Below, piece after piece: positions 1-8,110 of a DNA stretch of 64,000 bases (its first letter is position 1; every line of letters starts with the position of its first letter). Location of the stretch: the NCBI RefSeq assembly GCF_019049285.1, contig NZ_JAGMUL010000029.1, forward strand, positions 1-64,000, in the 5' to 3' direction. This DNA comes from Streptomyces sp. AC550_RSS872 (GTDB taxonomy: Bacteria > Actinomycetota > Actinomycetes > Streptomycetales > Streptomycetaceae). A model generated the notes under the pieces. That model made no database searches. It was not told the origin of the DNA and saw nothing but the letters and a program-made list of their open reading frames with translations. The position numbers and the translations under genes were made by a program.

Positions 1-97
1 CTTCCTGCACACCTACAACCACCACCGCTGCCACACCGCACTCGGCGGCCACCCACCCATCACCCGCGTGAACAACCCTGCGGGTCAATACACCTAG
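1..97 (+). mobile_element. IS481-type transposase, C-terminal fragment (runs in from the left edge)
   Basis: The frame opening at base 2 reads the end of a DDE-type integrase-core transposase, with the FLHTYNHHRCH motif, a GGHPPITRV segment and the tail NNPAGQYT before TAG. The gene begins outside the window, so completeness cannot be judged. Nearly the same DNA, in the same orientation, ends at 62605, where it lies in a broken copy. The visible part here reads without a frameshift. Confidence 0.8.
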
Positions 98-168
98 GAC
101 CCAGGCCCGATGCGGGGCGGGCCCCGGGCCCGATCCGTACCGTCCGCTCCCCCGGTAGCGTCCGGCGC

Positions 169-627
169 ATGAAGATCACCAAGCCGGCCCGTGCCCCCGA
201 GCAGCGCAAGCGCGATCTCCTGGTACGTCTGGAGAAGGAGATGGACGTCTGGGTGGCCACGGCCGACACGGACGGGGTGCCGTGCCTGGTCCCGCTGTGG
301 TTCGTATGGCACGGCGAGTGCCTGTGGCTCGCGACCAGGCTGACTACCCCGACGGGTCGCAACCTGCGCGACGGCCGACGGGCGCGGCTGGCGCTCGGGG
401 ACACGCTGGACGTCGCCATCGTCGACGGCGACACGGAGATGTACGCCGCCGACGAGGTACCGGCAGCGGCGGCCGAGGCGTTTCTCGCCAAGACGGGCTG
501 GGATCCCCGGGCGGACGAGGCGCCGTACATGTACTTCCGGGTGCGTCCGCGGGTGGTGCAGGCGCGCAACGGCGAGCACGAGATGCGCGGCCGATATCTC
601 GTGCGGGACGGGGTGTGGGTGGTCTGA
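169..627 (+). CDS. Pyridoxamine 5'-phosphate oxidase-like (PPOX-fold) flavin/F420-binding protein
   Basis: This 152-residue protein has the split-barrel layout of the PPOX superfamily: a short N-terminal helix, then strands around VWVATADTDGVPCLVPLWFV and LWLATRLTT, and a region rich in basic residues (GRNLRDGRRARLALGD) where FMN or F420 phosphate is usually bound. Members are small cytoplasmic oxidoreductases or cofactor-binding proteins and the substrate cannot be read from sequence. The ATG at 169 is the first start that keeps the N-terminal helix. It stands alone, downstream of the IS fragment. Confidence 0.75.
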   Translation: MKITKPARAPEQRKRDLLVRLEKEMDVWVATADTDGVPCLVPLWFVWHGECLWLATRLTTPTGRNLRDGRRARLALGDTLDVAIVDGDTEMYAADEVPAAAAEAFLAKTGWDPRADEAPYMYFRVRPRVVQARNGEHEMRGRYLVRDGVWVV

Positions 628-711
628 GGTCGCCGGCGCGGCGGGCGTCCGCAGCCGGGTGTGGGTGGTCCGAGCCGGGCGTACCGCTGCCCGACATTCT
701 TTTCGCGCACG

Positions 712-733
712 GGAGTTACCTGGGAGTAACCGC
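712..733 (+). promoter_or_regulatory. Candidate PHO-box-like direct repeat upstream of the sphingomyelinase gene
   Basis: Two 11-bp units in tandem, GGAGTTACCTG and GGAGTAACCGC, lie about 50 bp before the start codon. The 11-bp period and the ACC core resemble PhoP boxes of Streptomyces phosphate-starvation genes, although the fit to the GTTCACC consensus is only partial. The same bases also form the inverted pair GTTAC-N6-GTAAC. Control of a phosphodiesterase by PhoP would make sense but is inferred. Confidence 0.35.
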
Positions 734-784
734 CGGTGGTTTGATGTGCGGCGCCACTCAGCCCCTCACCCTCAGGGAGATCCA

Positions 785-1807
785 GTGACGCTCTTCGCCC
801 CGCGCCGCACCCCGGGCGCGGCCGTGCTCGCCCTCGCGCTCGCCACCACCGGGCTCGCGGGTGCGGCGCCGGCCGCCTCGGCCGCTACGGCCGCTACGGC
901 CGCATCGACCTCCTCGACCGCCGGGCAGGTACCGCTCCTGCGGGTGCTGTCGTACAACGTCTTCCTGTTCAGCAAGACCCTTTACCCGAACTGGGGCCAG
1001 GACCACCGGGCCGCGGAGATCGCGAAGACGCCGTTCGTGCAGGGCAACGACGTGGTCGTCCTCCAGGAGGCCTTCGACAACTCCTCCTCGGACGTGCTGA
1101 AACGAGCCCTCGCAGGCCAGTACCCGTACCAGACCCCGGTGGTCGGGCGGAGCCAGAGCGGCTGGGACGCGACCGGCGGCGCGTACTCGGCGACGACGCC
1201 CGAGGACGGCGGGGTCACGGTCCTCAGCAAGTGGCCGGTGCTGCGCAAGGAGCAGTGGGTCTACAAGGACGCGTGCGGGGCGGACTGGTGGTCCAACAAG
1301 GGTTTCGCATATGTGGTGTTGAACGTGAACGGCACGAAGGTGCACGTCGTCGGCACGCACGCGCAGTCGACCGACCCGGGCTGTGACGCCGGTGAGGCGG
1401 CCGCGGTGCGCAGCCGGCAGTTCAGGGCGATCGACGCGTTCCTGGACGCCAAGAACATCCCGGCGGGCGAGCAGGTCCTGGTCGCCGGTGACATGAACGT
1501 CGACTCGCGCACGTCCGAGTACGCCTCGATGCTCGCCGACGGCGGGCTGGTGGGGGCCGACGCGCGCACCGGGCACCCGTACTCATTCGACACCCAGGAG
1601 AACTCCATCGCCCGCGACCGCTACCCCGACGACCCGCGCGAGGACCTGGACTACGTTCTCTATCGCGCGGGACACGTCCGTCCCTCGGTCTGGAAGAACG
1701 AGGTCGTCAAGGAGCAGAGCGCGCCCTGGACGGTGTCGAGCTGGGGGACGGACTACACGTACACGAACCTCTCGGACCACTATCCGGTGACCGGGTACAC
1801 GGGCTGA
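785..1807 (+). CDS. sph: Secreted sphingomyelinase C (neutral sphingomyelin phosphodiesterase)
   Basis: The product (340 aa) hydrolyses sphingomyelin to ceramide and phosphocholine outside the cell. It has a Sec-type signal peptide (about residues 1-34, ending in an Ala-rich cleavage region), then the DNase I-like exo/endonuclease/phosphatase fold. Metal and catalytic motifs are visible: VLQEAFD (metal Glu), GTHAQS (His), AGDMNVDS (Asp/Asn) and the terminal LSDHYPV (Asp-His pair). The start is a GTG at 785 behind an AGGGAGA ribosome-binding site at 774-780; an in-frame GTG further upstream would add a non-signal leader. The gene is convergent with the aldo/keto reductase and has a possible PHO box upstream. 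Confidence 0.87.
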   Translation: MTLFAPRRTPGAAVLALALATTGLAGAAPAASAATAATAASTSSTAGQVPLLRVLSYNVFLFSKTLYPNWGQDHRAAEIAKTPFVQGNDVVVLQEAFDNSSSDVLKRALAGQYPYQTPVVGRSQSGWDATGGAYSATTPEDGGVTVLSKWPVLRKEQWVYKDACGADWWSNKGFAYVVLNVNGTKVHVVGTHAQSTDPGCDAGEAAAVRSRQFRAIDAFLDAKNIPAGEQVLVAGDMNVDSRTSEYASMLADGGLVGADARTGHPYSFDTQENSIARDRYPDDPREDLDYVLYRAGHVRPSVWKNEVVKEQSAPWTVSSWGTDYTYTNLSDHYPVTGYTG

Positions 1808-1838
1808 GCGAGGCCGAGGCCGCCGCCCCGGGTTCGGC

Positions 1839-2744
1839 TCAACCAGCTTGAATTCTTGCCGCGTTGAGCCGGGCCAGCTCGTCTTCGGAGAGGCGCAGGG
1901 CGCCTGCGGCGATGTTATCGGCCAGGTGGTCGGGGTTGCCGGTGCCGGGGATGGCGAGGACGTTCGGGCCCTGGTGCAGGGTCCAGGCGATGCGCACCTG
2001 GGCGGGGCTTGCGCCGTGCGCCCGGGCGACGGCGAGGACCTCGTCGTCGTGGGTGGTGGTCGCGCCCCGCTCGGCCGTGTCGCCGGCCACGGCGTAGAAC
2101 GGCACGAAGGCGATGCCCTGTTCGCCGCACCGGCGCAGGAGCTCGTCGGCCTGGGGATCGGGCCGGTCGAGCGCATACCGGTTCTGCACGCTCACCACGG
2201 GCGCGATGGCCTGCGCCTCGGCGAGATGCCGTGGCTCCACGGCGGAGATGCCGAGGTGCCGGACCAGGCCCGCCTCGCGCAGCTCGGCCAGCGCGCCGAA
2301 GTGCTCGGCGATGGAGTCCTGCCCCATGCGGCGCAGGTACACGAGGTCCAGGTGGTCGCGGCCGAGCTGGCGCAGGTTCTCCTCGACGTGGCCACGGAGT
2401 TGGTCGGGGCGGGCCGACGTGCCCCAGTCGCCGTCGTACTCGCGGTGGGGGCCGACCTTGGTGGCGATGACCAGGTCGTCCGGGTACGGCGCCAGGGCGG
2501 TGTTGATGAGTTCGTTGGCGGAGCGGAGGGCGGAGAAGTAGAAGGCGGCCGTGTCGATGTGGTCGACGCCCAGGTCGACCGCCTTGCGCAGGACGGCGAT
2601 CGAACGGTTCCGGTCGCTCGGTGTCCCGTGGTGGAAGGCGGCGCTGCCCGTGAGCCGCATCGCGCCGAAGCCGAGGCGGCTCACGGGCAGGTCGCCGAGC
2701 GTGAAGGTACCCGAGGCCTTCGCGGTGATCGTTTCGGAGGTCAT
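1839..2744 (-). CDS. Aldo/keto reductase
   Basis: This 301-residue TIM-barrel NADPH-dependent oxidoreductase carries the family signature in order: RLGFGAMRL near the N terminus, the catalytic Asp in DHIDTAAFYF, the catalytic Lys in IATKVG, and the later LAELREAGLVRHLGIS segment. The C terminus holds the cofactor-binding IPGTGNPDHL and E-x-A-R-L elements. It belongs to the YghZ/PdxI-like group of general carbonyl reductases; the substrate is unknown. I chose the ATG at 2744 because the upstream in-frame extension overlaps the neighbouring chitinase end and has no family similarity. Confidence 0.88.
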   Translation of the reverse strand: MTSETITAKASGTFTLGDLPVSRLGFGAMRLTGSAAFHHGTPSDRNRSIAVLRKAVDLGVDHIDTAAFYFSALRSANELINTALAPYPDDLVIATKVGPHREYDGDWGTSARPDQLRGHVEENLRQLGRDHLDLVYLRRMGQDSIAEHFGALAELREAGLVRHLGISAVEPRHLAEAQAIAPVVSVQNRYALDRPDPQADELLRRCGEQGIAFVPFYAVAGDTAERGATTTHDDEVLAVARAHGASPAQVRIAWTLHQGPNVLAIPGTGNPDHLADNIAAGALRLSEDELARLNAARIQAG

Positions 2745-2784
2745 CGGCGGAGTCTCGCACACCTCTAGGACCCCGCGGATGGCG

Positions 2785-3495
2785 TCAGCAGTACAGGTTG
2801 CCGCCCGGCGATACACCGAGGATCTGCGTGAAGCGCTGGTAGGCGTTGACGCGGCTCTGCACCTGGGCGGGGTTCTTGCCGTCGCACTCCAGGGAGCCGT
2901 TGATGGAGCGGATCGTCTGGCCGAAGCCGGCCTGGTTGACCATGGCGTTGTGCGGGGTCATGGTGCCGGGGCCGCTCTGTGTGTTCCAGTACCACAGGCC
3001 GGTCTTCCAGGCGACGGCCGACTCGTTCTGTACCCGCCAGGGGTTGCCCAGAAGGTCGATGCCGAGGGCGTCGCCCGCTGCCTTGTAGTTGAAGTTCCAG
3101 CTGAGCTGGATGGGGCCGCGGCCGTAGTAGGCGTCCTGGCCGGCGGGACAGCCGTAGGGCTGGCTGCGGTCGCAGTAGTGGGGGTAGTTGGCGGTGTTCT
3201 GCTCGACGATGTGGACCAGGCCGCCGGTCTCATGGTTGACGTTGGCGAGGAAGGCGGCCGCCTCCTGCTTCTTCACGGTGTCGCTGCCGGTGTTGGCGAA
3301 GCCGGGGTAGGCACTGAGGGCAGCGGTGAGGCCGCTGTACGTGTAGAAGGGGTTCCGGTTCGGGAACATCTGGTTGAACTGCGACTCGCTGACGACGAAC
3401 CCGGCGGCGGACGCGCTCGGGGCCGGCTGGAGCAGCAGCGCGGCACTGCCCAGGGCGAGGGAGGACAGCAGAGCGGCTATGCGGCGCCTCGACAC
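2785..3495 (-). CDS. Secreted family 19 chitinase (GH19), catalytic domain only
   Basis: The protein (236 aa) has a signal peptide with Arg-rich start VSRRR and a hydrophobic core, cleaved near SASAAG, then a bacterial GH19 catalytic domain. Visible motifs are NVNHETGGL (first catalytic Glu), YYGRGPIQLSWNFNY, the NPWRV region and the C-terminal RSINGSLECDGKNP. No chitin-binding domain precedes it, unlike the larger ChiF/ChiG-type enzymes. The GTG start at 3495 follows AAAGGAG. Two 12-bp operators lie about 140 bp upstream. Its job is endo-hydrolysis of chitin, and it may also act against fungal walls. Confidence 0.9.
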   Translation of the reverse strand: MSRRRIAALLSSLALGSAALLLQPAPSASAAGFVVSESQFNQMFPNRNPFYTYSGLTAALSAYPGFANTGSDTVKKQEAAAFLANVNHETGGLVHIVEQNTANYPHYCDRSQPYGCPAGQDAYYGRGPIQLSWNFNYKAAGDALGIDLLGNPWRVQNESAVAWKTGLWYWNTQSGPGTMTPHNAMVNQAGFGQTIRSINGSLECDGKNPAQVQSRVNAYQRFTQILGVSPGGNLYC

Positions 3496-3634
3496 AGGAT
3501 CAACTCCTTTGCGGAGCACGGCCGCACCCGGCCAAGGGCAGGGCGAAGCAGAGCCTTGTGCGCACGCGCCGACGGGGTCGGCCACGGCGTGGGGGCGGCC
3601 GTGGTGGGGGGTGTGGAGACACACTCAACCGCTT

Positions 3635-3663
3635 TGGTCTGTACCAGTCAATGGTGCAGACCA
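3635..3663 (-). promoter_or_regulatory. Chitinase operator: two 12-bp dre-type palindromes
   Basis: TGGTCTGTACCA (3635-3646) and TGGTGCAGACCA (3652-3663) are spaced 17 bp start to start. Each is a near palindrome of the TGGTCTAGACCA type, which is the known direct-repeat operator of Streptomyces chitinase genes and the DasR responsive element. A TTGACT hexamer on the minus strand sits between the two repeats and could be the -35 box, placing the repeats across the chitinase promoter. Confidence 0.8.
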
Positions 3664-3712
3664 ACCAAACTCCAAGTTGACTTGGGAGTGTTGGAGCGGA
3701 GGAGGCTTCGGC

Positions 3713-4721
3713 TCATCGGGCCGCTAGGCCCGCGTACGCGCGGACATCGGCGTCGGGGTTGGGGTCGGGGTCGGGGTCGGGGTCGTCGACCGTGCTCTCC
3801 AGCGCCGTGCTGGCGTCGTCGTGCACGGCACGGCGCACCGCTCCGAGTACGGCGGCCTTGCGCATCGGCGTCGGGATCCTTCAGCAACTCGGCGAGAACG
3901 GGCTCACCGTGGTCCTGGTCCGGCGCGGCGCCGCCAAGGGCGGTCTCGGCCCCGCGCGGGCCTTGCCAGGCCGGGTCGATGAGCACCACCGAGGCAACGG
4001 CGAGGAATTGGCCGGGTACGCCAAGGACCCCAGGACCTCCAGGACAGCGGCGCGCACCAGAACGTCGGCATCACGGATCAGGCCGGACAGGGCAACCGAG
4101 GGGTCCTCGCCCGCCGCCGCGGGCCGGCCGAGGTCGATGTGCGAGGCCAGGGCCGCGGTCCCGCTCGCCGCGGCCGCCCGTACTTCAGGCGCCGTGTCCA
4201 CGGCCACCGCCGACAGGGCTTCGACCGCGTCCACCGAGACCAGGGCGCGTACGGCGGCCAGGCGCGCGTAGGCGTCCGGGGAGGCCAGGCGCCCCGGCGA
4301 ACAGGGTGGCGTCGCCGAGGCGCGGGGCGCTCAGCACGTCCAGGGCCACGCTGCGGGCCTTCGGATCCGCCACCGCCAGGGCGGACACCAGGGTGGCACG
4401 CAACTCCTGTTCCACCGGGAGGACTTCGGCCAGGTCGCGGGCCAGGGCGGGGCCCGCTCCGGGTGGGGCCGTCTCGGTCGGCACCCTGACGGCTTCGAGA
4501 CGTACGGCGGCGTCCGGATCCTTCAAGTAGGGCTCCAGCGCCTGGAGTTGGGGGTTCCCCCTCGGTGGGCGCGACGAGTTCGAGGAGGAGCCGTTCCCGA
4601 CTGGATTCCGAGGCACCGCGCGTCGCACCGGCGGATGGTCGACACAGAGCATGCAGGCGTCGATGCACTTCGACTCGTCGACGGTCACGGGCACGTCGGC
4701 CCGCTGAGGCACCAAGGGCAT
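3713..4721 (-). pseudogene. Decayed ferredoxin fused to a broken HEAT-repeat protein
   Basis: The minus-strand frame from 4721 starts like a 4Fe-4S ferredoxin (MPLVPQRADVPV then KCIDACMLCVD) but loses the remaining cysteine clusters after about 28 residues. It then runs into HEAT-type repeats (PYLKDPDAAVRLEAVRV). Similar repeats continue in a second frame (about 3990-4234: DAVEALSAVAVDTAPEVRAA), a third (about 3870-3989: VLIDPAWQ, PVLAELLKDPDAD) and a fourth that ends in DVRAYAGLAAR before a stop at 3713. At least three frameshifts are needed, plus a deletion joining two genes. A hexamer run at about 3755-3781 encodes the Asp-Pro repeats near the end. The locus looks dead. Confidence 0.7.
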
Positions 4722-4792
4722 GGCTGTCTTCAGCGAGGTACTGCGAGGGGCGAAGGAAACGCTGCGTGGATCGCGGGCTGCCCGCTCATCGC

Positions 4793-4918
4793 GATGCGCG
4801 GCAGGTCGAGGGCATGCCGAACGGTGTTGCGTGACACCTGATGGTCGGCCGCGAGGACGTCCTCGTGCGGCAGGGCCCCCCTGAAACCCCCGGTCAGGAT
4901 GCGGTGACCGTACCGACG
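4793..4918 (-). pseudogene. Relic of a GntR-family regulator (winged-helix N terminus)
   Basis: About 42 residues on the minus strand match the GntR DNA-binding start: RRYGHRILTGGFRGALPHE, then DVLAADHQVSRNTVRHALDL. The LP-x-E, LA and VSRNTVRHAL elements are the classic winged-helix signature. Neither a full N terminus nor an effector domain follows; the downstream frame turns into unrelated sequence. It lies directly before the ferredoxin/HEAT relic, so the two may be remnants of one former operon with its regulator. Confidence 0.5.
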
Positions 4919-5162
4919 GTTCCCGCTCCGTGGTGTTGCTGCATCATTGCGCCACCCGAGTCCCCGTCTTCCGGCCACTGACCTGCTGTTTCCTATGACC
5001 CCGACCAGGTTTCGCCACCCGGTCCGCCACGGGGCCGTCCCGTGCGGACGGTACGCGGACGCTCTACACATAAAGAAGAAATAAGCGCAGAATGGCCCTA
5101 GGCGGCGCTTACCGCACACCGCACCAGACGCGGTCAGGCCTGCGAGTCAAAGGAGACGAGTC

Positions 5163-5603
5163 ATGGCCAACGTCTCGCCCACCAGAGGTGACATAACAGC
5201 TCACCCTGATGTATCCGAAATGCGGGATCGCTACGCCCGCATGCTCGGCGGTCGTGATGTGGCGCTCGTGGACGGACCGGTGTTCCTGCTCGGTCTGTAC
5301 TGCGCCGTATCCCCTTGGATACTCCACTACACGACGAGCCAGCCCGCGCTCGTGACCCACAACCTCATCATGGGTATCGCGATCGGCCTGCTGGCCCTCG
5401 GATTCACCCGGGCCCCGGAACGCATGTACGGCCTGAGCTGGGCCTTCTGCGCGATGGGCGTGTGGATGATCATCGCGCCGTGGATCGTCGGGGACAGCCC
5501 GGACGCCGGCGTCATCGTGAACAACATCGTCGTCGGCGCGCTGGCCGTATGCCTGGGGCTGCTGTGCGCCGGTACGGCGGCGAAGAGCGCCCCGAGGCCG
5601 TAG
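5163..5603 (+). CDS. SPW-repeat integral membrane protein
   Basis: This 146-residue protein has four predicted membrane segments arranged as two pairs, each holding a Pro-Trp turn: AVSPWIL in the first and IAPWIVG in the second, the hallmark of the SPW repeat family. The N-terminal 35 residues are polar and probably cytoplasmic. The family's function is unknown. The ATG follows AAAGGAGACGAG. The gene is convergent with the ArsR-type regulator that follows. Confidence 0.85.
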   Translation: MANVSPTRGDITAHPDVSEMRDRYARMLGGRDVALVDGPVFLLGLYCAVSPWILHYTTSQPALVTHNLIMGIAIGLLALGFTRAPERMYGLSWAFCAMGVWMIIAPWIVGDSPDAGVIVNNIVVGALAVCLGLLCAGTAAKSAPRP

Positions 5604-5693
5604 CGGCACACCCGAGAGGAGACCCGTCGGCCGGTCCGCACCCGCGGGCCGGCCTTCCTCCGCCCCCCTCCGCCCCACCCCCGGCAACCCGGT

Positions 5694-6461
5694 TCAGCGG
5701 GTCGGCATCAGCCACGGCTCCCGCGGCAGGACATGGCCGGTCTCCAGCAGCGACTTGAGGTTGGACAGCACGGCCGGCCAACCGGCCGACACGTCCGCCC
5801 GGGCGCTCTCGTCCGGCAGGTCCTCATGGGTCACGGTGAGCCGGACGATCTCGGCGTGCCGCTGGATGTCGAAGGTGACCCTGGAGTACTTCTCCTCCCG
5901 CCCCTTCTCGTCCGGCGCCACCCAGGTGGTGACCAGACGGTTCGGCCGCTCGCTCTCCACGACGGTGCCGACCACGTCGGCGATGCCCGAACCGTCCGTA
6001 CGCACGTGGGCCCAGCGGGATCCGGTCCGCCAGTCGGAGACATTGCTGTGGCCCCAGTAGGCGGCGGTCAGGTCGGCGTCGGTGAGTGCGTCCCAGACCT
6101 TCTCGGGCGTGCTCTCGATATAGGTGACGTAGACGAATGTGGGCTTGTCGGTCATGGCTTCCTCGGCTCGTCGTTTCACGGCCCCGAGCACCCGCAGGCG
6201 CGGGCTCTCGAACTTGTCGATCCAGCGCTCCTGGATCTCGTGGAGCGGAACCGGATTGAGGTAGTGCAGCTTCTCCCGCCCCCGCCGCACCGTGCCGACC
6301 AGGTTGGCGGCCTCCAGGACGGCAAGGTGCTGGGTCACCGACTGGCGCGCCATGCCGATACCGGCGCACAGCTCACCCAGCGTCTGCCCGTTGTCCTCGT
6401 GCAGCCGGTCCAGCAATCGCCTGCGCGTCTCGTCGGCCAGCGCCTTGAAGACCTTGTCCAT
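5694..6461 (-). CDS. ArsR-family repressor fused to an SRPBCC (AHSA1-like) domain
   Basis: The 255-residue protein joins two domains. Residues 1-100 are an ArsR winged helix (FKALADETRRRLLDRL; recognition helix MARQSVTQHLAVLEAANLV). Residues 105-250 are an SRPBCC ligand-binding fold of the AHSA1 kind (FVYVTYIESTPEKVWDALTD, then WRTGSRWAHV). No metal-binding Cys motif is present, so the SRPBCC cavity probably binds a small organic effector. The ATG at 6461 sits behind GGAGAG. A palindrome fills the spacer of its promoter, so autorepression is likely. The gene is divergent from a secreted protein gene. Confidence 0.85.
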   Translation of the reverse strand: MDKVFKALADETRRRLLDRLHEDNGQTLGELCAGIGMARQSVTQHLAVLEAANLVGTVRRGREKLHYLNPVPLHEIQERWIDKFESPRLRVLGAVKRRAEEAMTDKPTFVYVTYIESTPEKVWDALTDADLTAAYWGHSNVSDWRTGSRWAHVRTDGSGIADVVGTVVESERPNRLVTTWVAPDEKGREEKYSRVTFDIQRHAEIVRLTVTHEDLPDESARADVSAGWPAVLSNLKSLLETGHVLPREPWLMPTR

Positions 6462-6491
6462 CCCGGGACCACTCTCCGCTCGCACACTCAA

Positions 6492-6520
6492 AGTTATGCA
6501 GGTAAATACCTGCATGTCAA
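6492..6520 (-). promoter_or_regulatory. Promoter of the ArsR-SRPBCC gene with an operator in the spacer
   Basis: On the minus strand TTGACA (6515-6520) and ATAACT (6492-6497) are 17 bp apart, close to the vegetative sigma consensus. Two 9-bp arms, ATGCAGGTA and TACCTGCAT (6496-6515), separated by 2 bp, occupy the spacer almost exactly. A repressor bound there would block RNA polymerase. The likely ligand is the ArsR-type product whose start codon is about 30 bp downstream. Confidence 0.75.
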
Positions 6521-6542
6521 TCGGTGCGGATTTTCCCTTTTG

Positions 6543-6556
6543 CGGCGTATACGCCG
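6543..6556. promoter_or_regulatory. 14-bp perfect palindrome in the divergent promoter region
   Basis: CGGCGTATACGCCG reads the same on both strands. It lies between the ArsR-SRPBCC gene and the divergent secreted-protein gene, about 95 bp before the latter's start. It is a different sequence from the spacer palindrome, so a second regulator is possible. No factor can be named. Confidence 0.4.
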
Positions 6557-6649
6557 AACGACTGTTACATGACGTACGGGAACCCTTGACGGGCGGTCCG
6601 TAGCTTCGAACGCGTCGGAACGAACCGCCATCGAAGGAACGACTCACTG

Positions 6650-7258
6650 ATGCGTACCCCCCGCCCCCTGCGCTCCGCCCTCGTCGCCGCCGGTGTCATC
6701 GCCGCGCTGGGCATCTCGGCCGCCGGCGCCTTCGCCGTCGACGCCTCCACCGCCACGACCGGCACGTCCGCGGGCCGGCCGGGCAAGGCCCAGCGCGTCC
6801 ATGTGCAGACGGTGAGGCTCGCGGACGACGTCAGCCGGGCGAAGATCTACAAGGCCGGCGAGGACCGCGACCGTTACGAGGCGGAGATCTGGGCGGAGGG
6901 CCGGCAGTACGGGGCCCTGTACACCCAGGGCATGGCCGCGCACGCCCAGAACAACGGGCTGCACATCACCCTCCACCCGGACGGCAAGGTCACGTCCTGG
7001 GTCGAGCGGGCCAAGCCGAAGCCCAAGGCCGTCGTCAACCGCGTCCTGGTCGGTACACCGACCCTCGCGGACGGGAGGACGACGGCGAAGCTCTACCGGG
7101 TGGCCGCCGACCACTACGAGGCCGACATCCTCGCGGACGGCGTACGGCTCGACACCCTCGTCGCCGACGGCCGCGCCGCGCACGGCGAGCACAACGGGCT
7201 GCGCGTCGCCCTCCAGCCGGACGGCCGGTTGACGTCCTGGGTCGACGCGGCCCGGTGA
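6650..7258 (+). CDS. Secreted protein with two tandem copies of a ~65-residue domain
   Basis: This 202-residue protein has a clear signal peptide (RPLRSALVAAGVIAALGI, cleaved near AFAVDA). The rest is an internal duplication. Copy one (about 55-120) includes AKIYKAG, YEAEIWAEGRQYGAL, AAHAQNNGLHITLHPDGKVTSW; copy two (about 135-202) includes AKLYRVA, YEADILADGVRLDTL, AAHGEHNGLRVALQPDGRLTSW. Each ends in the same strand-turn-strand with DG and TSWV. I do not recognise the family and no catalytic residues stand out, so a binding or structural role outside the cell is a guess. The ATG follows GAAGGAAC. Confidence 0.75.
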   Translation: MRTPRPLRSALVAAGVIAALGISAAGAFAVDASTATTGTSAGRPGKAQRVHVQTVRLADDVSRAKIYKAGEDRDRYEAEIWAEGRQYGALYTQGMAAHAQNNGLHITLHPDGKVTSWVERAKPKPKAVVNRVLVGTPTLADGRTTAKLYRVAADHYEADILADGVRLDTLVADGRAAHGEHNGLRVALQPDGRLTSWVDAAR

Positions 7259-7295
7259 CCTGACGCCTCCGCACCCAGCCGCAGCACGCGCCGCG

Positions 7296-8036
7296 TCAGC
7301 GCAGGAAGATCTCCAACTCGGCCCGGTGATCGGTCACCCAGGCGTATGCGCCGCGCACCTCGTCCACGACGCCGCGTGCCCGCAACCGCACCATGGCCGG
7401 CTCACCGCGCACGGCCCCGGCCTCGATGCCCCGCAGGCAGCGGTCCTGCCACCACAGGATCACGTCGACGATTCCCGCGCCGTCGGCGACCGGCCCGTAC
7501 GCGTCGCGGACGAGCGCGATCCGCCGGGCCGTCTCGAACACATCGGTGACGCCCGGTCCCAGATCGAGGTACTGCCAGCAGACATGGGCGAGGTCGTGGA
7601 CGCGTTCGCCGGGTGCGGCCAGGTCCCAGTCGATGAAGGCGGTCGCCCACCAGTCGGCGCCGTCGATCGCGTAGACGGTGTTCTTCGGGGCGAGATCGTT
7701 GTGGCACACGACGTCCTGGTCGCCGGCCAGCGGCGTGCCGTGCGTCAGGTCGTGGAAGGCGCGCACGAGTCGGGCCACCCGCACGAGCCCCGCGTCCGTG
7801 CGTGCCACGGCCCGCTCCCGCGGGGTGAGAGCCGCACGCCCCTCCAGGTATCCGAACACCTCTCGGCCCTGCTTGTCGTACCCGATGTACGTCGGGGCTC
7901 CTTCCCACCCCCGACGCTCGAAGTGCGTGAGCAAGTCCCGCACATATGCGGACCGTTCATGGGGCGTACGCCGCACGGTCGTCCCGACCCGCACGACCTC
8001 GTTGACGGTTCCGCCGCCGAGCACCCGCTCCTCCAT
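7296..8036 (-). CDS. Aminoglycoside phosphotransferase/choline kinase-fold phosphotransferase
   Basis: This 246-residue protein has the APH-type kinase core, with the catalytic loop VVCHNDLAPKN (His-Asn-Asp...Asn) and the metal-binding IDWD about 20 residues later. The N-terminal lobe is short and begins VLGGGTVNEVVRVG, a nucleotide-binding hairpin. It resembles the group annotated as trifolitoxin-immunity-like phosphotransferases, whose substrate is unknown. The ATG at 8036 is preferred over an in-frame GTG two codons upstream because GCGGAGG lies at the right distance from the ATG. It is divergent from a small P-loop kinase gene. Confidence 0.82.
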   Translation of the reverse strand: MEERVLGGGTVNEVVRVGTTVRRTPHERSAYVRDLLTHFERRGWEGAPTYIGYDKQGREVFGYLEGRAALTPRERAVARTDAGLVRVARLVRAFHDLTHGTPLAGDQDVVCHNDLAPKNTVYAIDGADWWATAFIDWDLAAPGERVHDLAHVCWQYLDLGPGVTDVFETARRIALVRDAYGPVADGAGIVDVILWWQDRCLRGIEAGAVRGEPAMVRLRARGVVDEVRGAYAWVTDHRAELEIFLR

Positions 8037-8110
8037 CCGCACCTCCGCGATCGATCAGCACACGCCAAAACCACTCGCCAAGCATGCCCGTGCCCGGGCA
8101 CGCTTCCCGC

